Source of the DNA: Paucibacter sp. B2R-40 | GTDB lineage: Bacteria; Pseudomonadota; Gammaproteobacteria; Burkholderiales; Burkholderiaceae_C | Length of the DNA: 64,000 bases | NCBI RefSeq assembly: GCF_025717555.1 | Contig: NZ_JAJIRP010000009.1 | Coordinates: forward strand, 62,001 to 126,000 | Direction: 5' to 3' | In this document: positions 25,331 to 35,100 of the stretch, piece after piece | How the letters are laid out: each line of letters begins with the position of its first letter | How positions within the stretch are numbered: position 1 is the stretch's first letter | Program-made: the position numbers and the translations under genes | The notes under the pieces: generated by a model | What the model was told of the DNA's origin: nothing | What the model saw: the letters and a program-made list of their open reading frames with translations, nothing else | Databases searched by the model: none

Positions 25331-26908
25331 CTAAGCCGGGCGAGCGCCCGCCCGGCCGGCCTCCACCACAAAGCGGGCCGACACATCGACCGCACTGTGG
25401 GCGTCCCAGAGTTCGCTGACAGTGCGCAACTCGGCCACCAACTGCCCGGCCCGCAAGTCAAAGCTCATATAGCCATGCTGATCGCTGCGGCCGTAGCGGA
25501 TATGCCGGTTGTGCGGCAGGGCGCGGTCAATCCGCTGCTGATCCAGGCCCTGGCTGGTGATCGAGGTGCCGCAGAACTCGGTTGCCACGATGGGGCTCTT
25601 GGCCTCATTGAAGTCCAGCTTCAGGTCGGCCACATAGTTGGCATGCACATCGCCGCCCAGCACCACCGCGTTGGCTAATTTTTTATCGGCCAAAGCTTGC
25701 AATAGGCGTGTGCGCGCGGCGGGGTAGCCGTCCCAGCCGTCGGTCCAGTGCACCCTCGGCTCGGCGGGGTTTTCTTGCCAGTTCATCTGCGCCATCAAGG
25801 TCGATTGCGCCAGCAGGTTCCAGGGCCGCGCCGCGTCCCAACTTTGTGCCAGCCAACGCTCTTGTGGCAGGCCCAGCAGCGTGCGCTGGGGGTCTAAAAA
25901 GGCCGGGCAATCCTTGATCGACAAGGTGTTGGAGCCGCCGCGCCCGGGCTTCGGGCAGACCTGGGGGTCACGGTATTGGCGGCAGTCCAAGGTCATGATG
26001 CGAGCCAATGTGCCCCAGTCATAGCGCTCGTGAATGCGAATCTCGTGCCCGTTGGGCCGCATAGCTTTCGGAAACGGCATATGTTCCCAATAGGCCTTGG
26101 CCGAGGCTACACGGCGCGCCGGGAAATCGGGCTCCAGGCCTTGGGAGCTGTCGCCGGCCCAGTCGTTGTCCACCTCATGGTCATCCCAGGTGATGATCCA
26201 GGGTGCGCGCGCATGCATCGCCTGCAGGGCCGGGTCGCTCTTGTACTGGGCATAACGCTGACGGTACTCGGGCAATGTGCGGCACAGGCCGCCCAGGTGT
26301 ACGCGCGGCGCGGTGCCGCTGGCCGAGGCGTTAGCGACGGCGCCGTATTCGTAGATGTAGTCGCCCAGGAAGAGTACGACGTCGAGTTCCTGCTTGGCCA
26401 TGTCGGCCCAAGCCGCATATCGGCCATGGTCCCAGCGCTGGCAAGAGGCGATAGCGAAGCGCAGTTGACTGACATCGGCCTCAGCCGCAGGCGCTGTGCG
26501 TGTTCGGCCGACCATGCTGCGAGCGCCCAGGGCCTCGAAGCGGTACCAGTACCAGCGATCTGGTTTGAGGCCGGCCGCCTCCGCATGGACGCTGTGCGCA
26601 TCTTCAGCGACGGCCTGTTCAACGCCGCGTGCCGCAATCCGGCTGAAGGCCTCGTCCTCGGCCAATTCCCAGCGCACCTCGGCTTTTACTGGCAAATCAG
26701 CACCGCTCAGGCGGGTCCACAAGACCAGACCGTTCGGGCGCGGGCAGCCCGAGGCCAGGCCCAGTGCGAAGCGATCGACCGCGTCGGCGCTGTCGGCAGC
26801 AAAGGCGTGGCGGATGAAGAGCGGCGCGCTGGCGGCGGCAATGGAGGCTTGCAACAAGCTGCGGCGACGGGAGTCTGGCGTGGTGATGAGGCTCATGGCC
26901 GACAGCAT
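25331..26908 (-). CDS. phoD: PhoD-type alkaline phosphatase/phosphodiesterase
   Basis: 525 residues. The N-terminus carries a Tat signal (RRRSLLQASIAAASA). An N-terminal Ig-like domain (FALGLASGCPRPNGLVLWTRL) is followed by the metallophosphatase core: FAIASCQRWDHG, VVLFLGDYIYEYG, TWDDHEVDNDW and VLGGDVHANYV, with the metal ligands of PhoD. Two possible starts exist (26908 and 26896); the first has GGGGA upstream. Members are Ca/Fe-dependent and release phosphate from phosphomono- and diesters in the periplasm, usually under phosphate limitation. No Pho box was identified in the 47-base gap to the divergent rep gene. Confidence 0.94.
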   Translation of the reverse strand: MLSAMSLITTPDSRRRSLLQASIAAASAPLFIRHAFAADSADAVDRFALGLASGCPRPNGLVLWTRLSGADLPVKAEVRWELAEDEAFSRIAARGVEQAVAEDAHSVHAEAAGLKPDRWYWYRFEALGARSMVGRTRTAPAAEADVSQLRFAIASCQRWDHGRYAAWADMAKQELDVVLFLGDYIYEYGAVANASASGTAPRVHLGGLCRTLPEYRQRYAQYKSDPALQAMHARAPWIITWDDHEVDNDWAGDSSQGLEPDFPARRVASAKAYWEHMPFPKAMRPNGHEIRIHERYDWGTLARIMTLDCRQYRDPQVCPKPGRGGSNTLSIKDCPAFLDPQRTLLGLPQERWLAQSWDAARPWNLLAQSTLMAQMNWQENPAEPRVHWTDGWDGYPAARTRLLQALADKKLANAVVLGGDVHANYVADLKLDFNEAKSPIVATEFCGTSITSQGLDQQRIDRALPHNRHIRYGRSDQHGYMSFDLRAGQLVAELRTVSELWDAHSAVDVSARFVVEAGRAGARPA

Positions 26909-26955
26909 AGCGTCCCCGCATGGCTATCATGCTGGGCTGCCCCCCGCTCAAAGCC

Positions 26956-29034
26956 ATGTCCGCCAAACCCGCCACCACCCTCAATCCCGCCCAGCTCGAA
27001 GCCGTCCACCATCTGGACGGCCCCTGCCTGGTGATTGCCGGTGCGGGCTCGGGCAAGACCAGCGTGATCACGCAAAAAATCGCGCGCCTGCTGCAGGCCG
27101 GTTACGCGGCCAAGCACATCGGCGCCATCACCTTCACCAACAAGGCCGCGCAGGAAATGCGCGAGCGGGCCAAGAGCCTGATCGGCGCGCGCGCCGCCAA
27201 GGACCTGGGTATCTCGACCTTTCACTCCTTGGGCGTGCGCATCCTGCGCCGCGAGGGGCCGCTGGTCGGGCTGAAGGAGCAGTTCTCGATTCTCGACAGC
27301 GATGATGTGCAGGGCGTGCTGCGCGACGCCGGCGGCACCCTGGATGCCAACCAGGCCAAGGCCTATCAGTGGACGATTTCGGGCTGGAAGAACCAGGGCT
27401 TGACGGCCAAGCAGGCGCTGGCCATGGCCAAAGACGAGCATGAGCGGGCCGCAGCCATCGTGATGGAACGCTATCAAGAACGGCTGGCGGCTTATCAGGC
27501 GGTTGACTTCGACGACCTGATCAGCCTGCCGTTGCGCTTGCTGAGCGAGCATGCCGAGGCGCGCGGCCGCTGGCAGGATCAGCTGCGCTACATCCTGGTC
27601 GACGAATATCAGGACACCAATGCGGTGCAGTACGACCTGCTCAGGGCCTTGGTCGGCCCGCGCGCGATGTTCACGGCGGTGGGTGACGATGACCAGAGCA
27701 TTTATGGCTGGCGCGGCGCGACGATTGAAAACCTCAAGCGTCTGCCGGTCGATTACCCGCGCCTGAAGGTGATTCCGCTGGAGCAGAACTACCGCTCGAC
27801 CGGCGCCATCCTGCGCGCCGCCAACAACGTCATCGCGGTCAACCCGAAGATCTTCGAGAAAAAGCTGTGGAGCGAGTTCGGCGATGGCGATCCGGTCTCG
27901 CTGGTCGAGTCAGACGGCGAGGAACATGAGGCCGAGCGTGCGGTGCAGCGCATCCAAGCCTTGCGCGCGGAGGGCAAGGCCCAGCATTTTGCCGACTTCG
28001 CCATTCTTTACCGCGCCAACCATCAGGCCCGCAGTTTCGAGAAAGCGCTGCGCAAGGCCGAGATCCCCTACAAGGTCTCGGGTGGTCAGAGCTTCTTCGA
28101 TAAAAGCGAGATCAAGGACCTCTGTGCTTGGCTGCGCCTGCTGGTCAACCAGGATGATGACCCGGCTTTTTTGCGCGCCATCACCACGCCCAAGCGCGGC
28201 ATCGGCCACCAGACCCTGGGCTCGCTGAGCCAGTTCGCGGGGCGCTGGAAGAGCAGCATGTTCGAGGCGCTGTTTGCCGAGTCGCTTGGCGAGGTGATGA
28301 GTGCCAAGGCACTGGGCTCGCTGCATGAGTTCGGCCGCTACATCACCGATCTGGAATTCCGCGCCAAGCACACCGAGGGCAGCGAGCCGGCCAAGGCCTT
28401 GCTGCTGGAATGGGTCAAGGACATCGGTTACGAAGAACATTTGCTGGGCAGCGAGGACAACGAGAACGTCGCGATCGCGCGCTGGAACAATGTCTTGGAC
28501 TTCATCGACTGGGTCGCCAAGCGCTGTGGCGGCCAGGTCACGCAGGACGGCGGCACCAGCGTCGAGAGCGAAAAGCAGACCGTGCTGCAGGTCGCGCAGA
28601 CCATCAGCGTCATCATCTCCTTGGCCGAGCGCAATGAGGAGCAAGACCAGGTCACGCTGACCACGCTGCATGCGTCCAAGGGTTTGGAGTGGCCGCATGT
28701 CTTTCTGGCCAGCGTCAACGAGGGGCTCTTGCCCTTCAAGGCCGACGATGAAGAAATGACCGCACAGCGCCTGGAGGAGGAGCGCCGGCTGATGTATGTC
28801 GGCATCACGCGCGCGCGCAGCACGCTGGCCGTGGGCACGCTGCGCCGGCGCAAGAAGTCGCGCGAGACGGTGATGGGCATACCGAGTCGCTTCATCACCG
28901 AGATGCGACTGAATGAAGGCAGCACCAAGGAAGACCCACGCGAGAAGCTCAAGCGCTTGCGCGAATCCTTTGCGGCCAAGGGAGCGGCCTCAAACGCGGC
29001 GCAGGCGGCCGATGGCAAGCCAGGGTCGAATTGA
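26956..29034 (+). CDS. rep: ATP-dependent DNA helicase Rep
   Basis: 692 residues from ATG 26956. SF1A helicase motifs in order: LNPAQLEAV (Q motif), GAGSGKTS (Walker A, residues 29-35), TFTNKAAQEMRER (Ia), VDEYQDTN (II), GDDDQSIYGWRGA (III), EQNYRSTG (IV), LTTLHASKGLEWPHV (V) and YVGITRARSTL (VI). Length and the LTxRxIG-free C-terminus fit Rep rather than UvrD. Rep translocates 3' to 5' on single-stranded DNA and clears proteins ahead of replication forks. Divergent from phoD; 130 bases separate it from the next gene. An ordinary housekeeping gene. Confidence 0.93.
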   Translation: MSAKPATTLNPAQLEAVHHLDGPCLVIAGAGSGKTSVITQKIARLLQAGYAAKHIGAITFTNKAAQEMRERAKSLIGARAAKDLGISTFHSLGVRILRREGPLVGLKEQFSILDSDDVQGVLRDAGGTLDANQAKAYQWTISGWKNQGLTAKQALAMAKDEHERAAAIVMERYQERLAAYQAVDFDDLISLPLRLLSEHAEARGRWQDQLRYILVDEYQDTNAVQYDLLRALVGPRAMFTAVGDDDQSIYGWRGATIENLKRLPVDYPRLKVIPLEQNYRSTGAILRAANNVIAVNPKIFEKKLWSEFGDGDPVSLVESDGEEHEAERAVQRIQALRAEGKAQHFADFAILYRANHQARSFEKALRKAEIPYKVSGGQSFFDKSEIKDLCAWLRLLVNQDDDPAFLRAITTPKRGIGHQTLGSLSQFAGRWKSSMFEALFAESLGEVMSAKALGSLHEFGRYITDLEFRAKHTEGSEPAKALLLEWVKDIGYEEHLLGSEDNENVAIARWNNVLDFIDWVAKRCGGQVTQDGGTSVESEKQTVLQVAQTISVIISLAERNEEQDQVTLTTLHASKGLEWPHVFLASVNEGLLPFKADDEEMTAQRLEEERRLMYVGITRARSTLAVGTLRRRKKSRETVMGIPSRFITEMRLNEGSTKEDPREKLKRLRESFAAKGAASNAAQAADGKPGSN

Positions 29035-29164
29035 GCAAGGGCTTGAAGCGCAACGCCTGCATGGCTTGACGGCATAGCGGAAACAGGGTCAAGTCTTGCC
29101 CTCAGACTCCGTCCGTGCTTGGTGATATTTTCAGATCCTCAAGCTTGTCCGTCATGCCTACCGT

Positions 29165-31528
29165 TTGCACTCGACCGCAGCCGTTTTGACTTCGCCCCTC
29201 GCCTCCGCGAGCCGCCAGCTCGCTTCATTTTCAGCCTTGTTGCCCGCTTTGCTGCGCTCTTTTGTAGGTGGCGCGGTCGGCGCGGTCGTTTGCCTGGCCA
29301 TTGTGCTGACGCTGGGCGTGCTGGCGCTGGCACCCCTGGGCAGCCGTGCGGCCTTGATGGGCGTACCCGCTGCCTTTGCCTGCGTGATCGTCAGCGCTAC
29401 TATTTTTTCCATCCTCAGCCGCAGCCGCATGGCGGCCGGTGGCCCAAGTTCACCAACGGCCCTGATCATTTCCTACTTGCTCGGCCAGGTGCTGCGGCAA
29501 GAGCAAGCGGGCGCCAGTGCCATGTCCTTGACGCTCGTGTTGGCCGTCTTGAGTGCGGCCGTCATCGGTATGGGCTTTTTGCAAATGCTGATGGGGGTTT
29601 TGAAGCTTGGGCGCCTGGCACGCTTTGTCCCGCAGCCGGTGCTGGCCGGTTTCATGAATGGGGTTGCCGTGCTGGTGCTGCTGGCCCAAGTGCCGGCCTT
29701 GCTGGCTGTGGCCCCCGAGCTGTGGCCTGGGCACGCCTGGCAGGCGCTGCACCAGTCACATATGGGCGCCTTGCTGCTGGGCTTGGCCACGGCAGGCCTG
29801 GTCGGTGTGCTGAGCTGGGTCGCGCCGCGTTGGCCGGCGGCTTTGCTGGGCATGATGTTGGGCTTGCTGGGTTTTCATCTGGCCAGCGCCACATGGCCCG
29901 AGCTCAATCTCGGAGCCACGCTAGACGCCTTGGAGGCCGGGCAATATTTGCCGGGCTTGCTGGCCTTGTGGGCCGAGCCCGTGGCGACCCTTTCCTTATT
30001 GGCCCAGCACGCCCGGCCCATTGCCCTGACGGCTCTTTTGCTGGCCATGGTGGGTAGCCTGGAGTCTTTGTTGAATTTGCGCGCCGCCGATCAACGCAGC
30101 GGTGAACAAAGTGATGAAAGCCGAGAGCTTTGGGCCTTGGGCCTGGCAAATATCGGCGGAGGCCTGGTCGGTGCTCTGCCGATGACGCGTTCCAGAAGCC
30201 GTGCTGTGGCCATCGAGATGGCTGGCGGGCGCGGCGGCGTAGGCGCCATGGGAGCTGTACTTTGCTCGGCCTTGCTGGTCGGCTTTGCCGGCGAGTGGCT
30301 GGCCTATTTGCCGCGCGCCGTCTTGGCCGGTGTGATGTTGACTGTCGCCTTCAATCTCTTGGATCGCCGCTCGATCCAGCAACTGCTGCGGCAACTTGGC
30401 CGGCCGCGCAGCCCAAGCGAGTCGGGTGGCACGGCCAGGCGGGACGGCGTTCTCACCATGAGTTTGGTTTGTCTGTTGACACTGTGGCAAGGGCCGGGTG
30501 CAGGCGTGATTCTGGGCTTGTTGCTGTCGATACTGTTGTTCTTGCGCGGCCTGAATCGCAGCTTGGTGCGCAGCCGTTTTTCTGCGCAGCAGCGCCCCAG
30601 CCGGCGTGTCTATCCGCCACAGGTGGAGCAGCAATTGCGTGCGGTACGGCCCCATATCCTGGCGGTGGAGTTGGAGGGCGCGCTCTTTTTTGGCAATGCC
30701 GACCGCGTGAAAGATGAAGCCCAGCATGTGCCCGTCGGCGCATCTTGCTTGATTGTTGATTTGCAGCGGGTCTTGTCCATCGACGAGTCCGCTGCGATGG
30801 CCTTGCTGCAACTCGACGTAGGACTGGCGCGCAAGGGTTGCCGGCTGCTCTTGGCAGGGCTGGGGCCTCACAACAGCCCGCTGCGCCGCCAGTTGATGGA
30901 CTATTGGCCCGAAGCGAGTGCTGCCGCCACTGCCGCCGCTACTGCCGCCGCTACTGCTGCCCCTAATGCAGGTCCAAATGCAGGCCCGATCTCAGGCCGG
31001 TGCTATCTGGATCTGGATCACGCGCTCGAAGCGGCCGAGCGGCAAGCCTTGCAGACAAGCCTTGGCCCCGGCCAAGAGCAGGCCTTAGGCGGGGCCGTGC
31101 CGCTGGCGCAATGCAGCTTGTTGCGGGACTTGTCTGCCGCGCAGCAAGCCGTCGCCACGGCCTACCTGCAGCCGCTGAGTTTGAAGGCCGGCGAGCGCTT
31201 GTTCAAGGAGGGTGACCCTGGCCAAGGTGTTTATATGCTAACGCGCGGTTCAATCAGCATTGTGAGTGGCAGCGGGCAACGCTTTATGAGCTTTTCTGCC
31301 GGCACGATGCTGGGTGAGCTGGCGATGCTGGATGGGCAAGGCCGCAGCGCCGATGCCGTGGCCGACCAGGATGCGGAAGTTTTCTTGCTCACGCCGCAGG
31401 CGCTGAGCGCCATGGCCGCCGCTGACCCTTTGCTGTGCAGCCGGCTCTACCGCAATATGGCGCTTCATCTGGCCACGCGCTTGCGGGTTGCGACCGGCGC
31501 TTGGCGCAGTGCCGCTGGGGTGCAGTGA
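29165..31528 (+). CDS. SulP-family anion transporter with STAS and cyclic-nucleotide-binding domains
   Basis: 787 residues. No ATG is in frame near the start; TTG 29165 is the best choice and the ribosome site is poor, so the start is uncertain. The membrane part (about residues 20-435) has SulP features such as GFMNGVAVLVLLAQVPALL and GLVGALPMTRSRSRAV. A STAS domain follows (VRPHILAVELEGALFFGNA, with SIDESA carrying the regulatory Ser). Then comes a linker of Ala-Thr repeats (about 580-600), and a CNBD with LSLKAGERLFKEGDPGQGVY and the phosphate cassette GELAMLDGQGRS. SulP proteins import sulfate, bicarbonate or dicarboxylates. The CNBD implies control by cAMP, cGMP or a related ligand. Confidence 0.9.
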   Translation: MHSTAAVLTSPLASASRQLASFSALLPALLRSFVGGAVGAVVCLAIVLTLGVLALAPLGSRAALMGVPAAFACVIVSATIFSILSRSRMAAGGPSSPTALIISYLLGQVLRQEQAGASAMSLTLVLAVLSAAVIGMGFLQMLMGVLKLGRLARFVPQPVLAGFMNGVAVLVLLAQVPALLAVAPELWPGHAWQALHQSHMGALLLGLATAGLVGVLSWVAPRWPAALLGMMLGLLGFHLASATWPELNLGATLDALEAGQYLPGLLALWAEPVATLSLLAQHARPIALTALLLAMVGSLESLLNLRAADQRSGEQSDESRELWALGLANIGGGLVGALPMTRSRSRAVAIEMAGGRGGVGAMGAVLCSALLVGFAGEWLAYLPRAVLAGVMLTVAFNLLDRRSIQQLLRQLGRPRSPSESGGTARRDGVLTMSLVCLLTLWQGPGAGVILGLLLSILLFLRGLNRSLVRSRFSAQQRPSRRVYPPQVEQQLRAVRPHILAVELEGALFFGNADRVKDEAQHVPVGASCLIVDLQRVLSIDESAAMALLQLDVGLARKGCRLLLAGLGPHNSPLRRQLMDYWPEASAAATAAATAAATAAPNAGPNAGPISGRCYLDLDHALEAAERQALQTSLGPGQEQALGGAVPLAQCSLLRDLSAAQQAVATAYLQPLSLKAGERLFKEGDPGQGVYMLTRGSISIVSGSGQRFMSFSAGTMLGELAMLDGQGRSADAVADQDAEVFLLTPQALSAMAAADPLLCSRLYRNMALHLATRLRVATGAWRSAAGVQ

Positions 31529-31572
31529 CTTGCAAGCCTGCGATGATGTTCGCTTTGCCGGAAACCCAATCT

Positions 31573-32055
31573 ATGTCCAAGTCAATACTGGCCGTGCTGG
31601 CCCTGCTCGTTTCTTTCGGCGCTGCGGCCGCTACCGCGAAGAAGCCGGCCAAGCCGGCTTCGGCTCCCGCTGCGGCGGCGTCAGCACCTGCTGCGGCCGC
31701 CAGTGCTGCTCAATCGGTAACGACCGCTTCCGGCCTGCGCTACGAGCCCCTCACCGTGGGCAAAGGCCCGCACCCGACGGCCACCGACAAGGTGCGCGTG
31801 CACTACGTCGGTCGTTTCTTGGACGGACGTGAATTCGACAGCTCGATCAAGCGCGGCGAGCCGGCCGAGTTTCCGCTCAATCGCGTCATCAAATGCTGGA
31901 CCGAGGGCGTGCAACTGATGCAGGTCGGCGGCAAGGCGCGTCTGCATTGCCCTTCCGCCATCGCCTACGGCGAGCGCGGGGCCGGTGGCGGCGAAATCCC
32001 TCCCAACACGCCATTGGTGTTCGAGGTTGAATTGCTCGGCATCATCGCGCCCTGA
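31573..32055 (+). CDS. Secreted FKBP-type peptidyl-prolyl isomerase
   Basis: 160 residues from ATG 31573, where a signal peptide begins (ILAVLALLVSFGAAAATA). A Lys/Pro/Ala-rich linker (about 22-50) precedes one FKBP domain: VRVHYVGRFLDGREFDSS, FPLNRVIKCWTEGVQLM, and AYGERGAGGGEIPPNTPLVFEVELL. These contain most drug- and proline-binding residues (Tyr, Phe, Trp, Tyr). It catalyses cis-trans isomerisation of prolyl bonds, probably in the periplasm. It lies 44 bases after the SulP gene but has its own strong terminator. Confidence 0.95.
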   Translation: MSKSILAVLALLVSFGAAAATAKKPAKPASAPAAAASAPAAAASAAQSVTTASGLRYEPLTVGKGPHPTATDKVRVHYVGRFLDGREFDSSIKRGEPAEFPLNRVIKCWTEGVQLMQVGGKARLHCPSAIAYGERGAGGGEIPPNTPLVFEVELLGIIAP

Positions 32056-32075
32056 TTTCCCTTTGGACCAAAAGG

Positions 32076-32109
32076 AAGGCCCCGAACGTTTCCGTCCGGG
32101 GCCTTTTTT
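32076..32109. terminator. Terminator between convergent FKBP and M1/ABC genes
   Basis: AAGGCCCCGAACG (32076-32088) pairs with CGTCCGGGGCCTT (32093-32105) with one mismatch, followed by T's to 32109. A-rich bases on the left side may let it work weakly in the other direction. Confidence 0.88.
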
Positions 32110-32128
32110 CTTGCAAGCCTGAGCCGCG

Positions 32129-35100
32129 TTAGTTCATCTCCACCTTGCTCAAGTTGTCATCCGAGTTGCGGTCAATCCGCATGTTGTAGGGGTCGACGCC
32201 GACCCAGGTCGGGGCCTTGTCAAGCAGCAAGCTGATCTGCTGCTTGCCCGACTTCAGCGGCCTGCGTTCCATCAACAGCACCGAGTCCCGTGTGAAGCCT
32301 TTTTTGCCCGGCTCGGCGCTGAAGGCACCGATGTCCATGGCCTCGTTCAAGGGGCTCTCGGTTTCCTTGCCTTTGCCGTCGGCATACATCTTCTTGGCGT
32401 CCACAGTAAAGGTGACTTCGAACTTGCCGTCGGCGCGCTTGCTGGCCTTGGCGTCGCTGGCTTTCAGGTCGAACAATGTGATTTTCTCGAACAGGTCGAC
32501 GATCAAGGCTTCATGTTCGGGCCCAGCCTCGGCGCGCAGCAGACGCAGAAAATCTCGCGTGTCGGCATAGGGTGCGGCCTTGAAGGCGAACTCGGCCAGA
32601 AGCTTTTGCAGCGCGCGGTTGACCTTTTCTTCGCCGATCAGCTCTTTGAGCGAATACATCACCACCGCGCCTTTGCGGTAATGGATATAGGCCTGGTCCT
32701 CGACGCGGGCCAGCGGCAGCTCTTCCACCGCCTCACCAGCACGTCCGCTCAGGTAACGGTCCAGCTCGAACTTCAGGAACTTGCGGATCTGCGCCTTGCC
32801 ATAGAGCTTTTCCATCACCAGCAGCGCCGAGTATTGGGCGAAGGACTCGCTCAGCAGCGTCATGCCTTGCTTTTCGGCGCCATTGATTTGGTGGCCCCAC
32901 CATTGGTGCGCCATCTCGTGGGCGGTGACGAAGGTGACCAGGTCGACCTTCTCCTCGCTGTCCGCGTCCTTGAAGTCCTGGATGAAGCCGATCGCTTCAG
33001 AGTAGGGCACGGTGGCCGCAAAGGCCTGGGCAAAGCGTTGGTACGCCGGGAACTCCATGATGCGGGCCTGGCCGAACTGGTAAGGCGAAAACTGCTCGCT
33101 GTACAGGTCCAAGGACGCTTTCATGGCATTGAACATGCGCTGCACATTGGTGTTATGGGCCGGATGGTGGTAGATCTGCAGCGCCACGGCCTTGCCGTCC
33201 TTGCCGACCCAGCTGTCACTGGCTTTTTGGTAGCGAGCCGATTGCATCGAGAAGAAGTTGGCCGTCGGCGCGTCGCTGCGTGTGACGATGGTGCGGCGGC
33301 CCTGGGCTGTGATGTCGCTGATGGTGATGCCGGGGGCTATCGGCGTTTGGTCGGCGTCGGTGCTCAGGGTGATTTCTGCGTTGACCAGATCGCTGTCATG
33401 GCGCAGATAGTTATGCGCGTTGGCGCTGTTGTCCTCGAGCTTGGCGACGCGCATTTCGGGCGGCAGGCCATGCTTGCGGCGTTTGGCCCGATCTTGCAGC
33501 AGCAGGCCGCGCGGCACGCCCAGCATAGGCGCGAACTGCTGGTTGCTGATGAAGCTGCCATTGGGCACGATTTGCGTTTGCGGCTTGCTGTTGACGAAGC
33601 CCTCTTGCTCCATGCGCACGGCAAAGCTGAGGCCCAGCTTGTCGCCCGCTTGCAGCGGAGTCTTGAGCCGGTAGATGCGGTGGGCCAAGTCTTTGTACTC
33701 CTTCTCCAGCACGGCGCCGTCCAGCGTCATCGCCTGCACCTTCAGGCCCGGCGCCCATTGCACATGCACCTGGCTGATGGGCTTGCCGCTGCGGTTCTCC
33801 ATTTGGTAGCGGCCCTCGATGTCGGCGCGGGCTTGGCTGGGGTAGAGATCGACCTTGAACTTGACATCGGTGATGGTCGGCTGAGGCAGCTCGGCAAAGC
33901 CCCACAAGGTTTTCTCGTAGTCGGCCAGCAGCCGCTCTTCTTCGGGGCCGGTGACATAGTCATTCAACACATTGCTGTTGTAGTAGATATAGGCGCCGCT
34001 GAGACCCCAAGCCAAAGTGGCCAGGCCCAAAAGCAGACCCGGCGTGCCGGCCAGGCGTGAGCGCAGAAGGGCCAGGCGTGGCTGCATGCGGGTTTCCACG
34101 CCGCGCCGCCACATCAGATGGGTGGCCACCAAGAGCATCGCGCCAAAAGCCAACCAATAAGCTTGATGCCAGGCTCGGCCGATCCAGAAGCGGCCCATCT
34201 CGTTCATATCGGACAGCGGCACCTCCGGCGTGCCGGCAAAGCTGTAGAGCTTGTGCTCAAACCCCAGGCTGCCCATCACCATACCCAGCACCATCAAGAC
34301 CATCATCACGGCCCAGCCGACGAATTTATGCGGCACCATCGCCTGCACAAAGATCGAAAGAATGGCCAGCAAGGCGGCCGAAATCAAGCCCGGCAGCACC
34401 AGCCACAGCAAGTATGCGGCCGGCTGAATCTGGGTGAAGCCATGGCTCAGCTGGAACAAGATGCCGGTCAGCATGGCGGTGAGGTAGCAAGCCAGCAGGA
34501 CGCCGGTGATGGCCAGCACCTTGGGCAGTAAAAAGGCCCAGTTCGGCGCCGCGCTGGCGTCCACGATCTCATGCATGCGGCGCTCGCGGTCACGCCAGAC
34601 CAACTCGCCCGCGTAGTAAATCGCAATCAGCAGCGGGATGATGCCAAAGCTGCCCTCCAGCGCATCCACCACCGCCCTTGTTACCGGCAAATAGGCGACG
34701 CCGCGCTCCGAGGTGGTCAAGAGCAGACCGACCAAGGCGTTCAGCACGCCGATCGCCAGCAGCACAAAAAAGGCAGGGCTCTTGAACACAAAGCGCATGT
34801 CGAAGCGGGTCAGCGCGCGCAGTTGCTGCCAGGCGGTGCTGCCGCCGTGGCTAGGCTGGGCCAAGCGCTTAGGGCTCGGCAACGCGTCGCTCTTGTCGAT
34901 TTTTTCGGCCTTGGCAGCCGCTTTGGCAGGCGTCTCGAACCGGAATAAACGGTAGGCCAGGCCAAACAGGGCGGCGGCCACGCCCAACCAGATCAGCCGG
35001 TTGTAGAGCAGCATGCCGCTCAAGCTCGGCAGCAGGGTGTTGCGGTCGGCGGCGGTCCAGTACTTGGTCACGCGGTTCAGGGCGCCAATGGCGAAGGGGT

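Noticed and set aside
29155-29190. ATG just upstream of the SulP gene
   Set aside because: It is in a different frame and stops after about a dozen codons; the SulP frame must start at TTG 29165 or a later non-ATG codon.
32513-34060. 515-residue plus-strand frame opposite the permease-peptidase gene
   Set aside because: It lies opposite a gene with a complete gluzincin motif and has low-complexity His/Gln/Arg text.
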